In this document: one piece after another, positions 26,105 through 34,182 of the stretch
Layout of the letters: each line of letters begins with the position of its first letter
Numbering within the stretch: position 1 is the stretch's first letter
NCBI RefSeq assembly: GCF_017742245.1
Contig: NZ_JAGHKO010000010.1
Coordinates: 62,001 to 126,000, forward strand
Source of the DNA: Niastella soli
GTDB taxonomy: Bacteria; Bacteroidota; Bacteroidia; Chitinophagales; Chitinophagaceae
Reading direction: 5' to 3'
Length of the DNA: 64,000 nt
The notes under the pieces: generated by a model
What the model saw: the letters and a program-made list of their open reading frames with translations, nothing else
The model's database searches: none
What the model was told of the DNA's origin: nothing
Made by a program: the position numbers and the translations under genes

Positions 26105-26191
26105 GGAAAGGTGCCAGAGTGGTTGAATGGGGCGGTCTCGAAAACCGTTGTATGGGCAACTGTACCGAGGGTTCGAACCCCTCCCTTTCCG
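26105..26191 (+). tRNA. tRNA-Ser (CGA anticodon)
   Basis: The acceptor arms GGAAAGG (26105-26111) and CCTTTCC (26184-26190) pair fully, with discriminator G at 26191. The anticodon loop reads CTCGAAA, giving anticodon CGA for the UCG codon. A long variable arm precedes GGTTCGAACCC, the T-arm, as expected for a class II serine tRNA. CCA is not encoded. It reads into a REP-like element and an A+T-rich accessory block, so the tRNA may mark an integration site (inference). Confidence 0.95.
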
Positions 26192-26199
26192 CCTTCGCC

Positions 26200-26221
26200 C
26201 GCCGAAGCTTTAGCGTAGGCG
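26200..26221 (+). repeat. REP-like 22-bp imperfect palindrome (copy next to tRNA-Ser)
   Basis: CGCCGAAGC and GCGTAGGCG flank TTTA; the outer 4 bp and inner 2 bp pair. An identical copy in the opposite orientation lies at 40724-40745, with diverged copies at 4374, 61651 and 61726. Confidence 0.85.
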
Positions 26222-26324
26222 CGCTTCGCTTTGATTCCCGGACATACCTATATTCCGGCGGGCTTCAACGGACTCAGTCCGCTAATGTTATTAAGGGCAT
26301 AGTAGCATACATAAAAACTATTTT

Positions 26325-26561
26325 ATGTATTATGTCTATATTCTTCGATGCAATAATGGTTCACCTTATACTGGTTGTACGCAGGATCTGAAAGAAAGAT
26401 TTCAACGTCATACCAATGGTTACGTACCCGCAACCCAAGCGCTATTACCTGTTGAATTAATTTTCTATTATGCGTTTAAAGACAAATACAAAGCTTTTGA
26501 ATTTGAGAAATATTTGAAAACAGGTTCAGGAAGGGCCTTTATGCAAAAGCGGTTTTTATAG
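26325..26561 (+). CDS. GIY-YIG nuclease family protein
   Basis: The 78-residue single-domain protein begins MYYVYILRCNNGSPYTGCTQ, which supplies the Tyr-Val-Tyr and Tyr-Thr-Gly motifs of GIY-YIG nucleases. It continues DLKERFQRHTNG, with the catalytic Arg/His, and YKAFEFEKYLKTGSGRAF, with the conserved Glu. Such UPF0213/YhbQ-like proteins are small DNA nucleases of unclear duty. It is the first gene after tRNA-Ser. Confidence 0.87.
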   Translation: MYYVYILRCNNGSPYTGCTQDLKERFQRHTNGYVPATQALLPVELIFYYAFKDKYKAFEFEKYLKTGSGRAFMQKRFL

Positions 26562-26643
26562 GATATAAGCACAATAGCGCCGGCACTTGTTTGTGTTTGA
26601 TGCTCCCCTTTGGAATCGCCCGCTAAAATAGCGGCAAAAAGTG

Positions 26644-26651
26644 TAAATTTG
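26644..26651 (+). promoter_or_regulatory. -7 element TAAATTTG
   Basis: Exact TAnnTTTG match ending 10 bp before the start of the Crp/Fnr gene, implying a very short leader. Confidence 0.45.
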
Positions 26652-26661
26652 GGATTTAAGT

Positions 26662-27369
26662 ATGAGCATACGCGGTTTATTTCCGATTGACAAATGGGAC
26701 TTCAAAAGTGAATCTATATTAATGGATTTGCCACCTGAAGATTTCGCATTGTTAACTGCAAATAAAACCGAGCAGTTGTACTCAAAAGGGGAGATTATTT
26801 TCAGGGAAGCATCCTACCCCTCCGGTATTTTTTATATTATTGAAGGGAAGGTAAAGAAGTATAAGGTTGATAAAGAAGGAAGGGAACAAATTATTTATGT
26901 AGCCAATCAGGGGGAACTTATAGGATACCATGCTATTCTTGCTGAAGACCGTTATCCGGATTCAGCTTCAACGTTAGAAAAAAGCAGAATTGCATTCATA
27001 CCCAAAGAAGATTTTCTAAAAACCATACAGCAGTCTCCGGTATTAAATAGACGCTTACTTAAAAACTTAAGCCATGAATTCGCTGTACTGGCCAATAGCA
27101 TTTCAGTATTTTCACAAAAATCAGTTAGGGAAAGACTTGCTTTACAGTTAATTATTTTACGGGAAAAATATAAAGTCAATTTTCAACCAGGTATGCCTGT
27201 CGAGATAAATATTAGCAGGGATGATCTGGCAAATATTGTAGGAACAGCGCGCGAAAGTGCTGTGCGCATACTTGCAGAATTCAAAGAGGCAGGGATAGTA
27301 AAAACAAATGGCAGAAAGATTATAGTACATGATGTCAATGAGCTAATAAAAATTGCAAATTATAAATAG
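26662..27369 (+). CDS. Crp/Fnr family transcriptional regulator (second)
   Basis: The 235-residue protein has a cNMP-type sensor domain (about 25-140; IIFREASYPSGIFYIIEGKV, GELIGYHAILAEDRYPDSAS) and a C-terminal winged helix with ISRDDLANIVGTARESAVRI as the recognition region. No Cys cluster is present, so it is not an oxygen-sensing FNR. It is the first gene of a cluster with two methyltransferases, DUF983 and a GcvH-like protein. A perfect dyad lies between it and the next gene and is a good candidate operator. Confidence 0.9.
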   Translation: MSIRGLFPIDKWDFKSESILMDLPPEDFALLTANKTEQLYSKGEIIFREASYPSGIFYIIEGKVKKYKVDKEGREQIIYVANQGELIGYHAILAEDRYPDSASTLEKSRIAFIPKEDFLKTIQQSPVLNRRLLKNLSHEFAVLANSISVFSQKSVRERLALQLIILREKYKVNFQPGMPVEINISRDDLANIVGTARESAVRILAEFKEAGIVKTNGRKIIVHDVNELIKIANYK

Positions 27370-27471
27370 TCAGGTTTACAATAGGTTGCCAGAACATCTG
27401 AACCAGCTTAATTCCCTATACGCAGCTTATTAGTTGCGTTTTCACACTTTCACTTACAAAATATTGATAAA

Positions 27472-27491
27472 TGTCACTTTTTCGAGTGACA
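27472..27491. promoter_or_regulatory. Perfect dyad TGTCACT-N6-AGTGACA, probable Crp/Fnr site
   Basis: The 7-bp arms are perfectly inverted around six bases, the symmetry typical of Crp/Fnr sites. The dyad lies 46 bp before the first methyltransferase gene and 102 bp after the Crp/Fnr stop. A second inverted repeat, ATACGA-N5-TCGTAT (27517-27533), lies directly before the start codon. Confidence 0.6.
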
Positions 27492-27537
27492 TATGGTTAC
27501 GGCAGCCGGTTAACAAATACGATAATTTCGTATAATT

Positions 27538-28149
27538 ATGTACCTCGAACAAACCGGCCCAAAATCAATAAATCGTTGGCTAAGTACTGATGCGCAGTTC
27601 AATAAATTGTATCCCAAATCAATTCAAATATTGGCCGCCAAACATTGGACCCCTTTACACATTACCCAACTGGTGGCGCCATTTCTTGTAACCCATCCGG
27701 GGATCAAAGTACTCGACATAGGAAGTGGCGTTGGAAAATTTTGTCTGGCTGGCGCCTGCTATAAATCCCATGCTACGTTTTACGGTGTTGAGCAACGAAA
27801 AAATCTTGTCGACCAGGCAGAAAAAGCGGCTGGTAAACTTGGGGTACAAAATGTTCATTTCATTCATTCCAATATTACTGACCTCGACTTCAGGCAATAT
27901 GATCATTTTTATTTTTTTAATTCTTTTTACGAAAACCTGATGGATAAGGATAAAATCGATGACAACATCACTTATTCAACCTATTTATACAATTATTACC
28001 ACAATCAGTTATATAAAAAGCTCAACGGAATGCCTGCAGGGACGAGAATAGCAACCTTTCATTGCCTGGACAATACAATTCCGCCAAGTTATCAATTAAT
28101 AGATGAAAAGGATGGTACATTATTAAAATTCTGGATAAAAGTATTGTAG
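27538..28149 (+). CDS. SAM-dependent methyltransferase (paralogue A)
   Basis: The 203-residue class I methyltransferase has motif I VLDIGSGVGKFCLAGA (residues about 60-75), motif II GVEQRKNLVDQAEK and the later DHFYFFNSFYENL in the motif IV position. It is closely related along its full length to the protein at 29104, sharing IGSGVGKFCLAGA and VEQRKNLV. The acceptor is unknown; the GVEQRKNLV segment recalls protein-lysine or small-molecule methyltransferases only loosely. It starts a tight run with DUF983 and a GcvH-like gene. Confidence 0.82.
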   Translation: MYLEQTGPKSINRWLSTDAQFNKLYPKSIQILAAKHWTPLHITQLVAPFLVTHPGIKVLDIGSGVGKFCLAGACYKSHATFYGVEQRKNLVDQAEKAAGKLGVQNVHFIHSNITDLDFRQYDHFYFFNSFYENLMDKDKIDDNITYSTYLYNYYHNQLYKKLNGMPAGTRIATFHCLDNTIPPSYQLIDEKDGTLLKFWIKVL

Positions 28150-28207
28150 AATGCTATGTATCCTTGCGATACTAATGATTATAGAAAATAATAAAATAGC
28201 TAAGAAT

Positions 28208-28630
28208 ATGTGCGATGAAAAAATGGATCAAAAGCCTGGTTATATATGGAGCCTGCTCCATCATAAATGTGCGCGTTGCAGAACTGGAGATATGTTTAAA
28301 ACGAAGAATGCATATAAGTTGAAACAATTGATGAAAATGTATGATAAATGCCCGGTCTGTGATCAGCGCATGGAACTTGAAGTGGGTTTTTATTACGGGA
28401 CAGGATATGTTAGTTACGCTTTAACAGTGGCATTCTCTGTAACTACATTTGTTGCATGGTGGATAGTGATCGGCATGTCGGTTAATGACAATAGATTCTT
28501 TTGGTGGCTGGGATCAAATATAGCGCTGCTAGTATTTCTTCAACCATATCTAATGCGATTGTCCAGAGCAATATGGTTATCATTTTTCGTACGTTTTAAC
28601 CCAAACTGGCGGGCACGCGAAGAATCGTGA
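28208..28630 (+). CDS. DUF983 membrane protein
   Basis: The 140-residue product has a zinc-ribbon-like N-terminus (HHKCARCRTGDMF, then CPVCDQRMELEVGFYYGTGYV) and two hydrophobic helices (about 75-97 and 102-122). This is the DUF983 pattern; such genes often sit near cytochrome oxidase genes in proteobacteria. The ATG at 28208 was preferred to 28151, whose extra 19 residues do not fit the family. It lies between methyltransferase A and the GcvH-like gene. Confidence 0.85.
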   Translation: MCDEKMDQKPGYIWSLLHHKCARCRTGDMFKTKNAYKLKQLMKMYDKCPVCDQRMELEVGFYYGTGYVSYALTVAFSVTTFVAWWIVIGMSVNDNRFFWWLGSNIALLVFLQPYLMRLSRAIWLSFFVRFNPNWRAREES

Positions 28631-28661
28631 AATTTAATTAGTAATTATAGTATAATAACAT

Positions 28662-29069
28662 ATGGGAGCTCCAAATGAAATAAACAGAAATTTATATTTT
28701 ACCAACGATCATGAATGGATAGATTTCCAGGGTTCTGTGGCATACGTTGGGGTTTGTCGTTTTAAATTGTCAGGATGTAAGGAAATTCATAAGATTGAAT
28801 TTAAGGAGGTTTCCGATCTTATAAAACAAGGCGAGGTGATCAGCATTATTCATTTCGACGATTATCAGGTCCAGGTTCATATGCCCGTAGAAGGAAAAAT
28901 TATCAGTTTTAATGACTTGCTGCTGATTGAAGAAAGAGATGTTTTGCTTCAACAACCTGAGAATATAGGCTGGATCTCCTTAATAGTGCCCAGTGAACTC
29001 AATGATAAAAGGGGTCTGTTAACAACAGAAGATTATAAATTGAGGAATGCAATGCAACAGATATTGTAG
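28662..29069 (+). CDS. GcvH-like protein lacking the lipoyl lysine
   Basis: The 135-residue product follows the glycine-cleavage H-protein plan: YFTNDHEWIDFQGSVAYVGV at the start, KIEFKEVSDLIKQGEVISII, then MPVEGKIISFNDLLL and ENIGWISLIVPSE. In GcvH the lipoyl Lys sits in VESVKA just before the PVSG turn. The aligned segment here is IIHFDDYQV, with Asp67 in place of Lys, so lipoylation looks impossible. No gcvT or gcvP is nearby. The fold may have been recruited as a binding or partner protein in this cluster. Confidence 0.78.
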   Translation: MGAPNEINRNLYFTNDHEWIDFQGSVAYVGVCRFKLSGCKEIHKIEFKEVSDLIKQGEVISIIHFDDYQVQVHMPVEGKIISFNDLLLIEERDVLLQQPENIGWISLIVPSELNDKRGLLTTEDYKLRNAMQQIL

Positions 29070-29103
29070 AAAGGATCAGAAAAACGCATAATCCCATCAC
29101 ATT

Positions 29104-29712
29104 ATGAATACTAGGGTTAGTATACTTCCTAAGCTGGACGACTGTTTTAGCGCTGATGCAGTATTACATAAGCTGTACCCTCAACCGATAAGATCATTAG
29201 CGCGCATGCATTGGTCTCCGTTATACATTGCTCAAAAAGCAGTTTCATTTCTGGCGGCGAATAGTAACGTAAAATTGTTGGATATCGGAAGCGGAGTAGG
29301 AAAGTTTTGCCTTGCCGGAGCATATTATAAACCAACAGTGACATTTGTTGGTGTTGAGCAGCGAAAAAATCTGGTTGAGTATGCCGAAAGTACCCGAATA
29401 AAACTCGGGCTTAATAATGTACGTTTTATCCATCGAAACTTTACACAATTGGATCTGAGCGATTTTGATCATTTCTACTTCTACAATTCATTTTTTGAAA
29501 ATTTGGAAGGTACCGAAAAGATAGACAATGAGATCGCTTATTCAAGTGAACTATATAACTATTATAGTATCTATCTGTATAATCAATTAGAAAAAATGCC
29601 CAATGGTACAAGGATAGCTACTTACTGTAGCTGGGGTGATGAAATACCGCCTTGCTACCAGTTGGCAGAAGTACATTTTGATAAATTATTGAAGTTTTGG
29701 ATAAAGATATGA
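29104..29712 (+). CDS. SAM-dependent methyltransferase (paralogue B)
   Basis: The 202-residue protein is a paralogue of the enzyme at 27538: LLDIGSGVGKFCLAGAYYKP (motif I), FVGVEQRKNLVEYAES (motif II) and FDHFYFYNSFFENLEG (motif IV region). Both end with the same LLKFWIKI tail, and the two copies flank DUF983 and the GcvH-like gene. The 35-bp gap to the GcvH-like gene suggests one operon. Duplication followed by divergence for two substrates, or a heterodimer, are possible. Confidence 0.82.
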   Translation: MNTRVSILPKLDDCFSADAVLHKLYPQPIRSLARMHWSPLYIAQKAVSFLAANSNVKLLDIGSGVGKFCLAGAYYKPTVTFVGVEQRKNLVEYAESTRIKLGLNNVRFIHRNFTQLDLSDFDHFYFYNSFFENLEGTEKIDNEIAYSSELYNYYSIYLYNQLEKMPNGTRIATYCSWGDEIPPCYQLAEVHFDKLLKFWIKI

Positions 29713-29874
29713 TCTGTTACCCAGTCATCATAAGTGTTTAGTAACAATCCCTACCCCATAGTTTGGAAGGGCTGGACAGGGCTCGCTGATAACCTGCGTC
29801 CCGCCACGCTGCCCTGCAATTGCACAAAAGTTCTGACATGCCTTCCCGCATCCCTCTCTTAATTTAGTTCCCCA

Positions 29875-30468
29875 TTATCGTTTGCCAGGAATAGCAACAG
29901 CCTCAAGATGATATTTTCTGCCAATACGGATGTGGGGGTAAAACCTCCAGTGTAATATTGTTCCTATCAGGAAAACAGCAGATCCAATAGCAAGCCCTTT
30001 GATATTTTCTTTTTCGAAGGGCGGATCATTGTTAATTAGGTCATTGGCTATATTTAAACCTACATAACCTGCTCCAACAACCTGGAAAATAAAGCCATTC
30101 CTTACCCAAACAAATTTTTCGTGTCCCAGAATTACCCGCACCTGCCCGTTATCATGAACAATCAATTCCCTTTTTGTTGGCAAGGCGTACACATCTTTCA
30201 GACTAAATATATATCCGCTAAAATGAATGGCATCTGTTCCGTATAACGTATACCGGATCGATTCACGGGTGAGTGAGAAAGAATCATTATGAATATCAGT
30301 AATGATGCCATGGATCCATTCCCCGTTATTATTTTGGAAGGTGATGCGGGAATTTGTCCAGAAATAACGAATGTGCCTGTTCTTCTTTTTTAATACCAGA
30401 TATCCATTCTGCGAAAAAGCAAAAACCGGAAAAGAAAGGGTAAGGTTAAGAAGAATAGTTTTGAACAT
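29875..30468 (-). CDS. Hypothetical exported/membrane protein
   Basis: The 197-residue product has a signal peptide (FKTILLNLTLSFPVFAFSQ) and, after a beta-rich middle (RYFWTNSRITFQNNNGEWIH, DIHNDSFSLTRESIRYTLYG), two hydrophobic segments near 120-140 and 158-175. Similar proteins are scattered in Chitinophagaceae. No motif indicates a function. The spacer before it (29713-29874) shows nothing notable. Confidence 0.65.
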   Translation of the reverse strand: MFKTILLNLTLSFPVFAFSQNGYLVLKKKNRHIRYFWTNSRITFQNNNGEWIHGIITDIHNDSFSLTRESIRYTLYGTDAIHFSGYIFSLKDVYALPTKRELIVHDNGQVRVILGHEKFVWVRNGFIFQVVGAGYVGLNIANDLINNDPPFEKENIKGLAIGSAVFLIGTILHWRFYPHIRIGRKYHLEAVAIPGKR

Positions 30469-30670
30469 GGCTCTATTAAATTATTACCTGATACGTATTC
30501 TTTTAACGGGATTGCTGATTGAGGCTCACCCTTAACAATCATTGTAACACATCCTTCGTATGCTCACCTTATCCTGTCGCCATTAAAGATCTCACAAAAT
30601 ACATACTCTTTAGCGTGAATTATGTTAAAATAGAGGTGTTGATCTTGAAATTGAAGCCTGCCGTATTGTA

Positions 30671-31486
30671 TTAATTAAGTCGAATTTTAACCTGTTTGCC
30701 ATTCTGCAATCCAACTGCGTAAATAATAAGGCCTTCAGCCTGAGTCCCGACGCTGTCAAAACCTTCTTTAACAGGAATATTCCCTGCGGTATCAATAAGA
30801 TACCATTTGCCATCATCCTTCTTAAAAATCCCATGGTAATAATTGTATTCTCCCAATCCACGATAATTGCCGAGCGGTAAAATAAGACGTCCACGGTAAT
30901 TTATTAAGCCCCATTTCTTGTTGTTAGTTACAATTGCAACATCATTCTTAAAACTATAAATGGAGTCAAATGTTTCCTTTATTATCCTTTGCCCATCTTT
31001 GTTTAGTAACACAAACTTGTTATCCGCTTTAACAACTGCTGTTCCTTTATAAAATGGGTATGCTGTTTTAAAGGTTGGCTTTATTATCCAGTCCCCATTA
31101 TTGCTTATGTATCCATACAGACTATCTAACAGAACAAGTGCAGAATTATCTGAAATGGTCAGGTCATCAAACTTTGGCCGGAAAAGAATTTTCCCTCCTA
31201 TTGTTATAAGTCCATACTTTTTGAAATTGTAGCCAACAAAGTCACCACCATTTACCCTTTCGCCACCACTGTCCACACGGATTAACCCGTCAACCAGCCA
31301 ATGTTCGATGTAGTCAAATTGGGCGGGAATTAAAATATTCTTGTTAGTATCAAGCAGTCCTTCCTTGCCATTCTCTTTATAGATGTAGGCTAATGCTTTA
31401 TTATCACCATAGATGCCTGTGAGGTCTGCCTGCTTCCTCTTACACGAAATAAGTACTATCAAAAAAAACAATTGTAATAGTTTCAT
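30671..31486 (-). CDS. WG-repeat lipoprotein
   Basis: The 271-residue product carries a lipoprotein signal (LFFLIVLISCKRKQ) and WG/KWG repeats: KEGLLDTNKNILIPAQFDYI, KYGLITIGGKILFRPKFDDL, LYGYISNNGDWIIKPTFKTA and KKWGLINYRGRLILPLGNYR. Each unit is about 40-45 residues. WG repeats form beta structures on surface proteins; the partner is unknown. It stands alone and is divergent from a small lipoprotein gene 63 bp away. Confidence 0.85.
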   Translation of the reverse strand: MKLLQLFFLIVLISCKRKQADLTGIYGDNKALAYIYKENGKEGLLDTNKNILIPAQFDYIEHWLVDGLIRVDSGGERVNGGDFVGYNFKKYGLITIGGKILFRPKFDDLTISDNSALVLLDSLYGYISNNGDWIIKPTFKTAYPFYKGTAVVKADNKFVLLNKDGQRIIKETFDSIYSFKNDVAIVTNNKKWGLINYRGRLILPLGNYRGLGEYNYYHGIFKKDDGKWYLIDTAGNIPVKEGFDSVGTQAEGLIIYAVGLQNGKQVKIRLN

Positions 31487-31548
31487 AGTGCTGTCTGCGG
31501 TTAATGCAACGTTAGTACATTTTTATTTGTCAGGGTTAAAATTCATTT

Positions 31549-31950
31549 ATGAGGACCGTCATATTAATACTTATTATAACGATGCTTTGCTGTTGCAAAA
31601 AGAAAGGGAATGAATTCAATGATGCTACAAATAACCTGGTCAATAGGTGGGAGTTGCGGGCATCCGTGGGAGGGTTTGCCGGAACTATTATCTATGAGCC
31701 TGGGAATGGCAGTATCGTTGAATTTAAAAGCGACCATTCTTTTATAAATTACGAAAAAGGGAATATCATTCGCTCCGGCACATACGACCTTCAAACCACT
31801 TCTGACAAAGATCAATTCAAGCTTACCACTATAACGGATACTTACAATCAGTCTCAGAATATCATTCTGAAAAAAGACACCCTGGTATTTCTAAGTCCTC
31901 AATCATGTTGCGACATGCCAGACAATACTTACGTCAGACTCAGGAAATAG
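31549..31950 (+). CDS. Small lipoprotein, lipocalin-like, unknown function
   Basis: The 133-residue product has a lipoprotein signal (VILILIITMLCCCKKK). The body NLVNRWELRASVGG, followed by SDHSFINYEKGNIIRSGTYD, resembles the small lipocalin-like proteins common in Bacteroidota. No catalytic residues are seen. Confidence 0.65.
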   Translation: MRTVILILIITMLCCCKKKGNEFNDATNNLVNRWELRASVGGFAGTIIYEPGNGSIVEFKSDHSFINYEKGNIIRSGTYDLQTTSDKDQFKLTTITDTYNQSQNIILKKDTLVFLSPQSCCDMPDNTYVRLRK

Positions 31951-32108
31951 AAATCAGTTGTCGCCATAATAAATTCATCTCTTTACATCTTCAGGCAGTA
32001 TGAGCTCCATTTGAACGTGTAGCCACACTTTCTGAACGCCCGCCTATCATCCCGCCCGCTTCTTTGAAAATATCTTTGCGCTATCATCAAAACATAAAAG
32101 AAGGTTTT

Positions 32109-32615
32109 ATGGATAGAACTTATCTGCAGCAAATTGCAAATTACAACTACTGGGCTGATAGCAAAATAATAGCATGGTTACAACAGATAACCGATCAACA
32201 ATGGGAGCAGGTGATCACCAGTAGTTTCAGTAGCATCGCTCAAACGGCGATCCATATAGTCAGTGCTGAAAAGTATTGGATTGATCATTGGACACATACT
32301 CCTGGTCCAACATTCTTCTCACTGGAATTTAAAGGAACAAAAAATGAATTGATTGAGATCTGGACCAGGTCCTCGGCTGCTTTTAGCTCCTGTGTTGAAA
32401 GCTATCCGGCAGTTAATTATTCCCAGGCTGTCAGTTTCAAATATCCCAAAAGTGGCGGTACGGGCCAAATGGCTTTTTGGCAAACAGTTGTACATGCCAT
32501 CAACCATTCTACCTACCACCGGGGCCAATTGGTGACACTTTTCCGGCAGGTTGGTTTCACCCATTTATCTTCCCTTGATATGGCTACATATTTTCAGTTG
32601 CAGCTGTCAGAATAA
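32109..32615 (+). CDS. DinB family protein (second)
   Basis: The 168-residue product has the DinB four-helix layout: YNYWADSKIIAWLQQ in helix 1, SIAQTAIHIVSAEKYWIDHW with the first ligand His, and VVHAINHSTYHRGQLVTLFR with the HxxxH pair. All three metal ligands are present. The ATG at 32109 was preferred to TTG at 32064. It is separate in sequence from the DinB protein at 12038. A bidirectional terminator overlaps its end. Confidence 0.86.
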   Translation: MDRTYLQQIANYNYWADSKIIAWLQQITDQQWEQVITSSFSSIAQTAIHIVSAEKYWIDHWTHTPGPTFFSLEFKGTKNELIEIWTRSSAAFSSCVESYPAVNYSQAVSFKYPKSGGTGQMAFWQTVVHAINHSTYHRGQLVTLFRQVGFTHLSSLDMATYFQLQLSE

Positions 32616-32646
32616 AAAAAGCGTCACTAATATGACGCTTTTTTTA
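32613..32646. terminator. Bidirectional terminator
   Basis: AAAAAAAGCGTCA pairs with TGACGCTTTTTTT around CTAATA. It overlaps the DinB stop and serves both converging genes. Confidence 0.92.
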
Positions 32647-32671
32647 TTGTTTCTTAAAGTCATATCACCGC

Positions 32672-33244
32672 CTAATCCCATTGACAAATATTCTTAATGA
32701 GCTTATTTTCTTTGTCATAAAAAACAAACATCCGACAATCGTCATTGACAATTTTATTCATATCAATCTGGCAAATAAAGGTCAGCTTCTCACCCTTTTC
32801 ATTTTTAGGAGTATAATCCCCTTGCCACCATTCAGGTTGATCCGGGAATTTGATATAGGATTCCAGCTTAAGATCTTTCTTACTATTATTAAATCTCTCC
32901 TTTGAAGCATTGAAGTACTTCAAATCAGATTCATCAACTTTAAGGGCATTGGCTGTAAACATCGGCTTCACCATTCCATTAGCAAGAATTTTAAAAGAAT
33001 AGTCATCAGGTTCGTCGCCCTTTACCAGGAAATCCTCCACTTTACACTTGTCACTAAAATAAACATAGATAACATTGATCTTCTCTTTAATCCCCTTAGT
33101 GGATAAATCCAGAGTGGCAATGGGATATATGTTTTGTGTCTTGGGAAACTTTGGATCAATAACCTTCTTATAATCTGGAAAATATTGCTGCCCATTTGCA
33201 GCGCTCCCAAATAATGCAAGGAAGGAAAAGAGACGTAATTTCAT
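32672..33244 (-). CDS. Hypothetical exported protein
   Basis: The 190-residue product has a signal peptide (MKLRLFSFLALFGSAANGQQ). I recognise no domain; the body is mixed alpha/beta with many Lys and Asp, and two Cys near the end (TFICQIDMNKIVNDDCRMF). The ATG at 33244 gives a clean signal; an upstream start at 33277 would add 11 residues. It lies 57 bp downstream of the PH-domain gene on the same strand and may be cotranscribed with it. Confidence 0.62.
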   Translation of the reverse strand: MKLRLFSFLALFGSAANGQQYFPDYKKVIDPKFPKTQNIYPIATLDLSTKGIKEKINVIYVYFSDKCKVEDFLVKGDEPDDYSFKILANGMVKPMFTANALKVDESDLKYFNASKERFNNSKKDLKLESYIKFPDQPEWWQGDYTPKNEKGEKLTFICQIDMNKIVNDDCRMFVFYDKENKLIKNICQWD

Positions 33245-33301
33245 AAGAATGTTTTTCTTTAGGATAGGAACCAGCATATTAAAAATGGTTGGTTAGATGC
33301 C

Positions 33302-33865
33302 CTAATCGGTCTCTTTGTTCGCAGACGTCTGCTTAACCATTTTGAACACTTCATAAGGGTTTTTAATTGCACTCCAACTGTCATATACTTTTATGGTATG
33401 TCCTTCATCGATTTTCGTCCTGCCACTAAAAAACCTTATGGTACCAACATTATACATTTTTTCTAAAACACTTACCGTAACTTCTATATCAGAAATTTTG
33501 TCAAAGTCTATTGTTTTAAAATTTGTGCCTATAAAACCTGAACGTATCATTACTCTTTTGTCTGAATAGGAGTACAAAGTGTTAGAAAACGAAAATATCT
33601 TTTTCAGGAAAGGAAAGAGTGCGGCAATCAAAGGAATAAGCCCAAACAACCAAAAATAGGAAGATAATTTATCGTCTCCGATTAAATTCCCGTTTCGGGC
33701 TTTCGAAATCCAAAAAATGGCAAAACAAATTATTAATATGGTACCTAAAAATCCTGTAAATATGAAAGGAATAAATTTTGGTTTCCCTGTCCATAGGATT
33801 TCTTCATTGTCATCTTTAATACTATCAAATGCTGGTAATAAATCCTTGCCGTTTGTAGATGCCAT
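33302..33865 (-). CDS. Membrane protein with bacterial PH domain (bPH2)
   Basis: The 187-residue product has two transmembrane segments (about 30-50 and 70-88) followed by a bPH2-type domain: NTLYSYSDKRVMIRSGFIG, then DFDKISDIEVTVSVLEKMYN and VGTIRFFSGRTKIDEG. Proteins of this type (YdbT/YdbS-like) sit in the inner membrane; function is unknown. The gene is in the A+T-rich block. Confidence 0.8.
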   Translation of the reverse strand: MASTNGKDLLPAFDSIKDDNEEILWTGKPKFIPFIFTGFLGTILIICFAIFWISKARNGNLIGDDKLSSYFWLFGLIPLIAALFPFLKKIFSFSNTLYSYSDKRVMIRSGFIGTNFKTIDFDKISDIEVTVSVLEKMYNVGTIRFFSGRTKIDEGHTIKVYDSWSAIKNPYEVFKMVKQTSANKETD

Positions 33866-34182
33866 AAACTATTTGAGTGTTGAATGTATAATTGCTACCC
33901 CTTTCAGGTATGCTGCAGGTGGAAAATTGTACAAATTGTCAGCCGGTACAGTAACCTCGCTTTGGGCAACAATATTTCCCGCGAGTATACGCTACTTTTA
34001 AATAAAATGCAATTTCCGTATCCTTAAATATTTAGCCCACCTTGAAATATATCAGAAAATAAATATATCACCCCGTTTCCCTGGACATTCAGCCTGCCGG
34101 TCATTCCTAACCTTTGTTTTCTGCCGAAAGTTGCGTATCATACGTTCAAATAAGACTGTTATAAACCTATTATCTTCCCCCT

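Noticed and set aside
26119-26391. Protein starting inside tRNA-Ser
   Set aside because: Overlaps the tRNA and the GIY-YIG gene start; no coding character.
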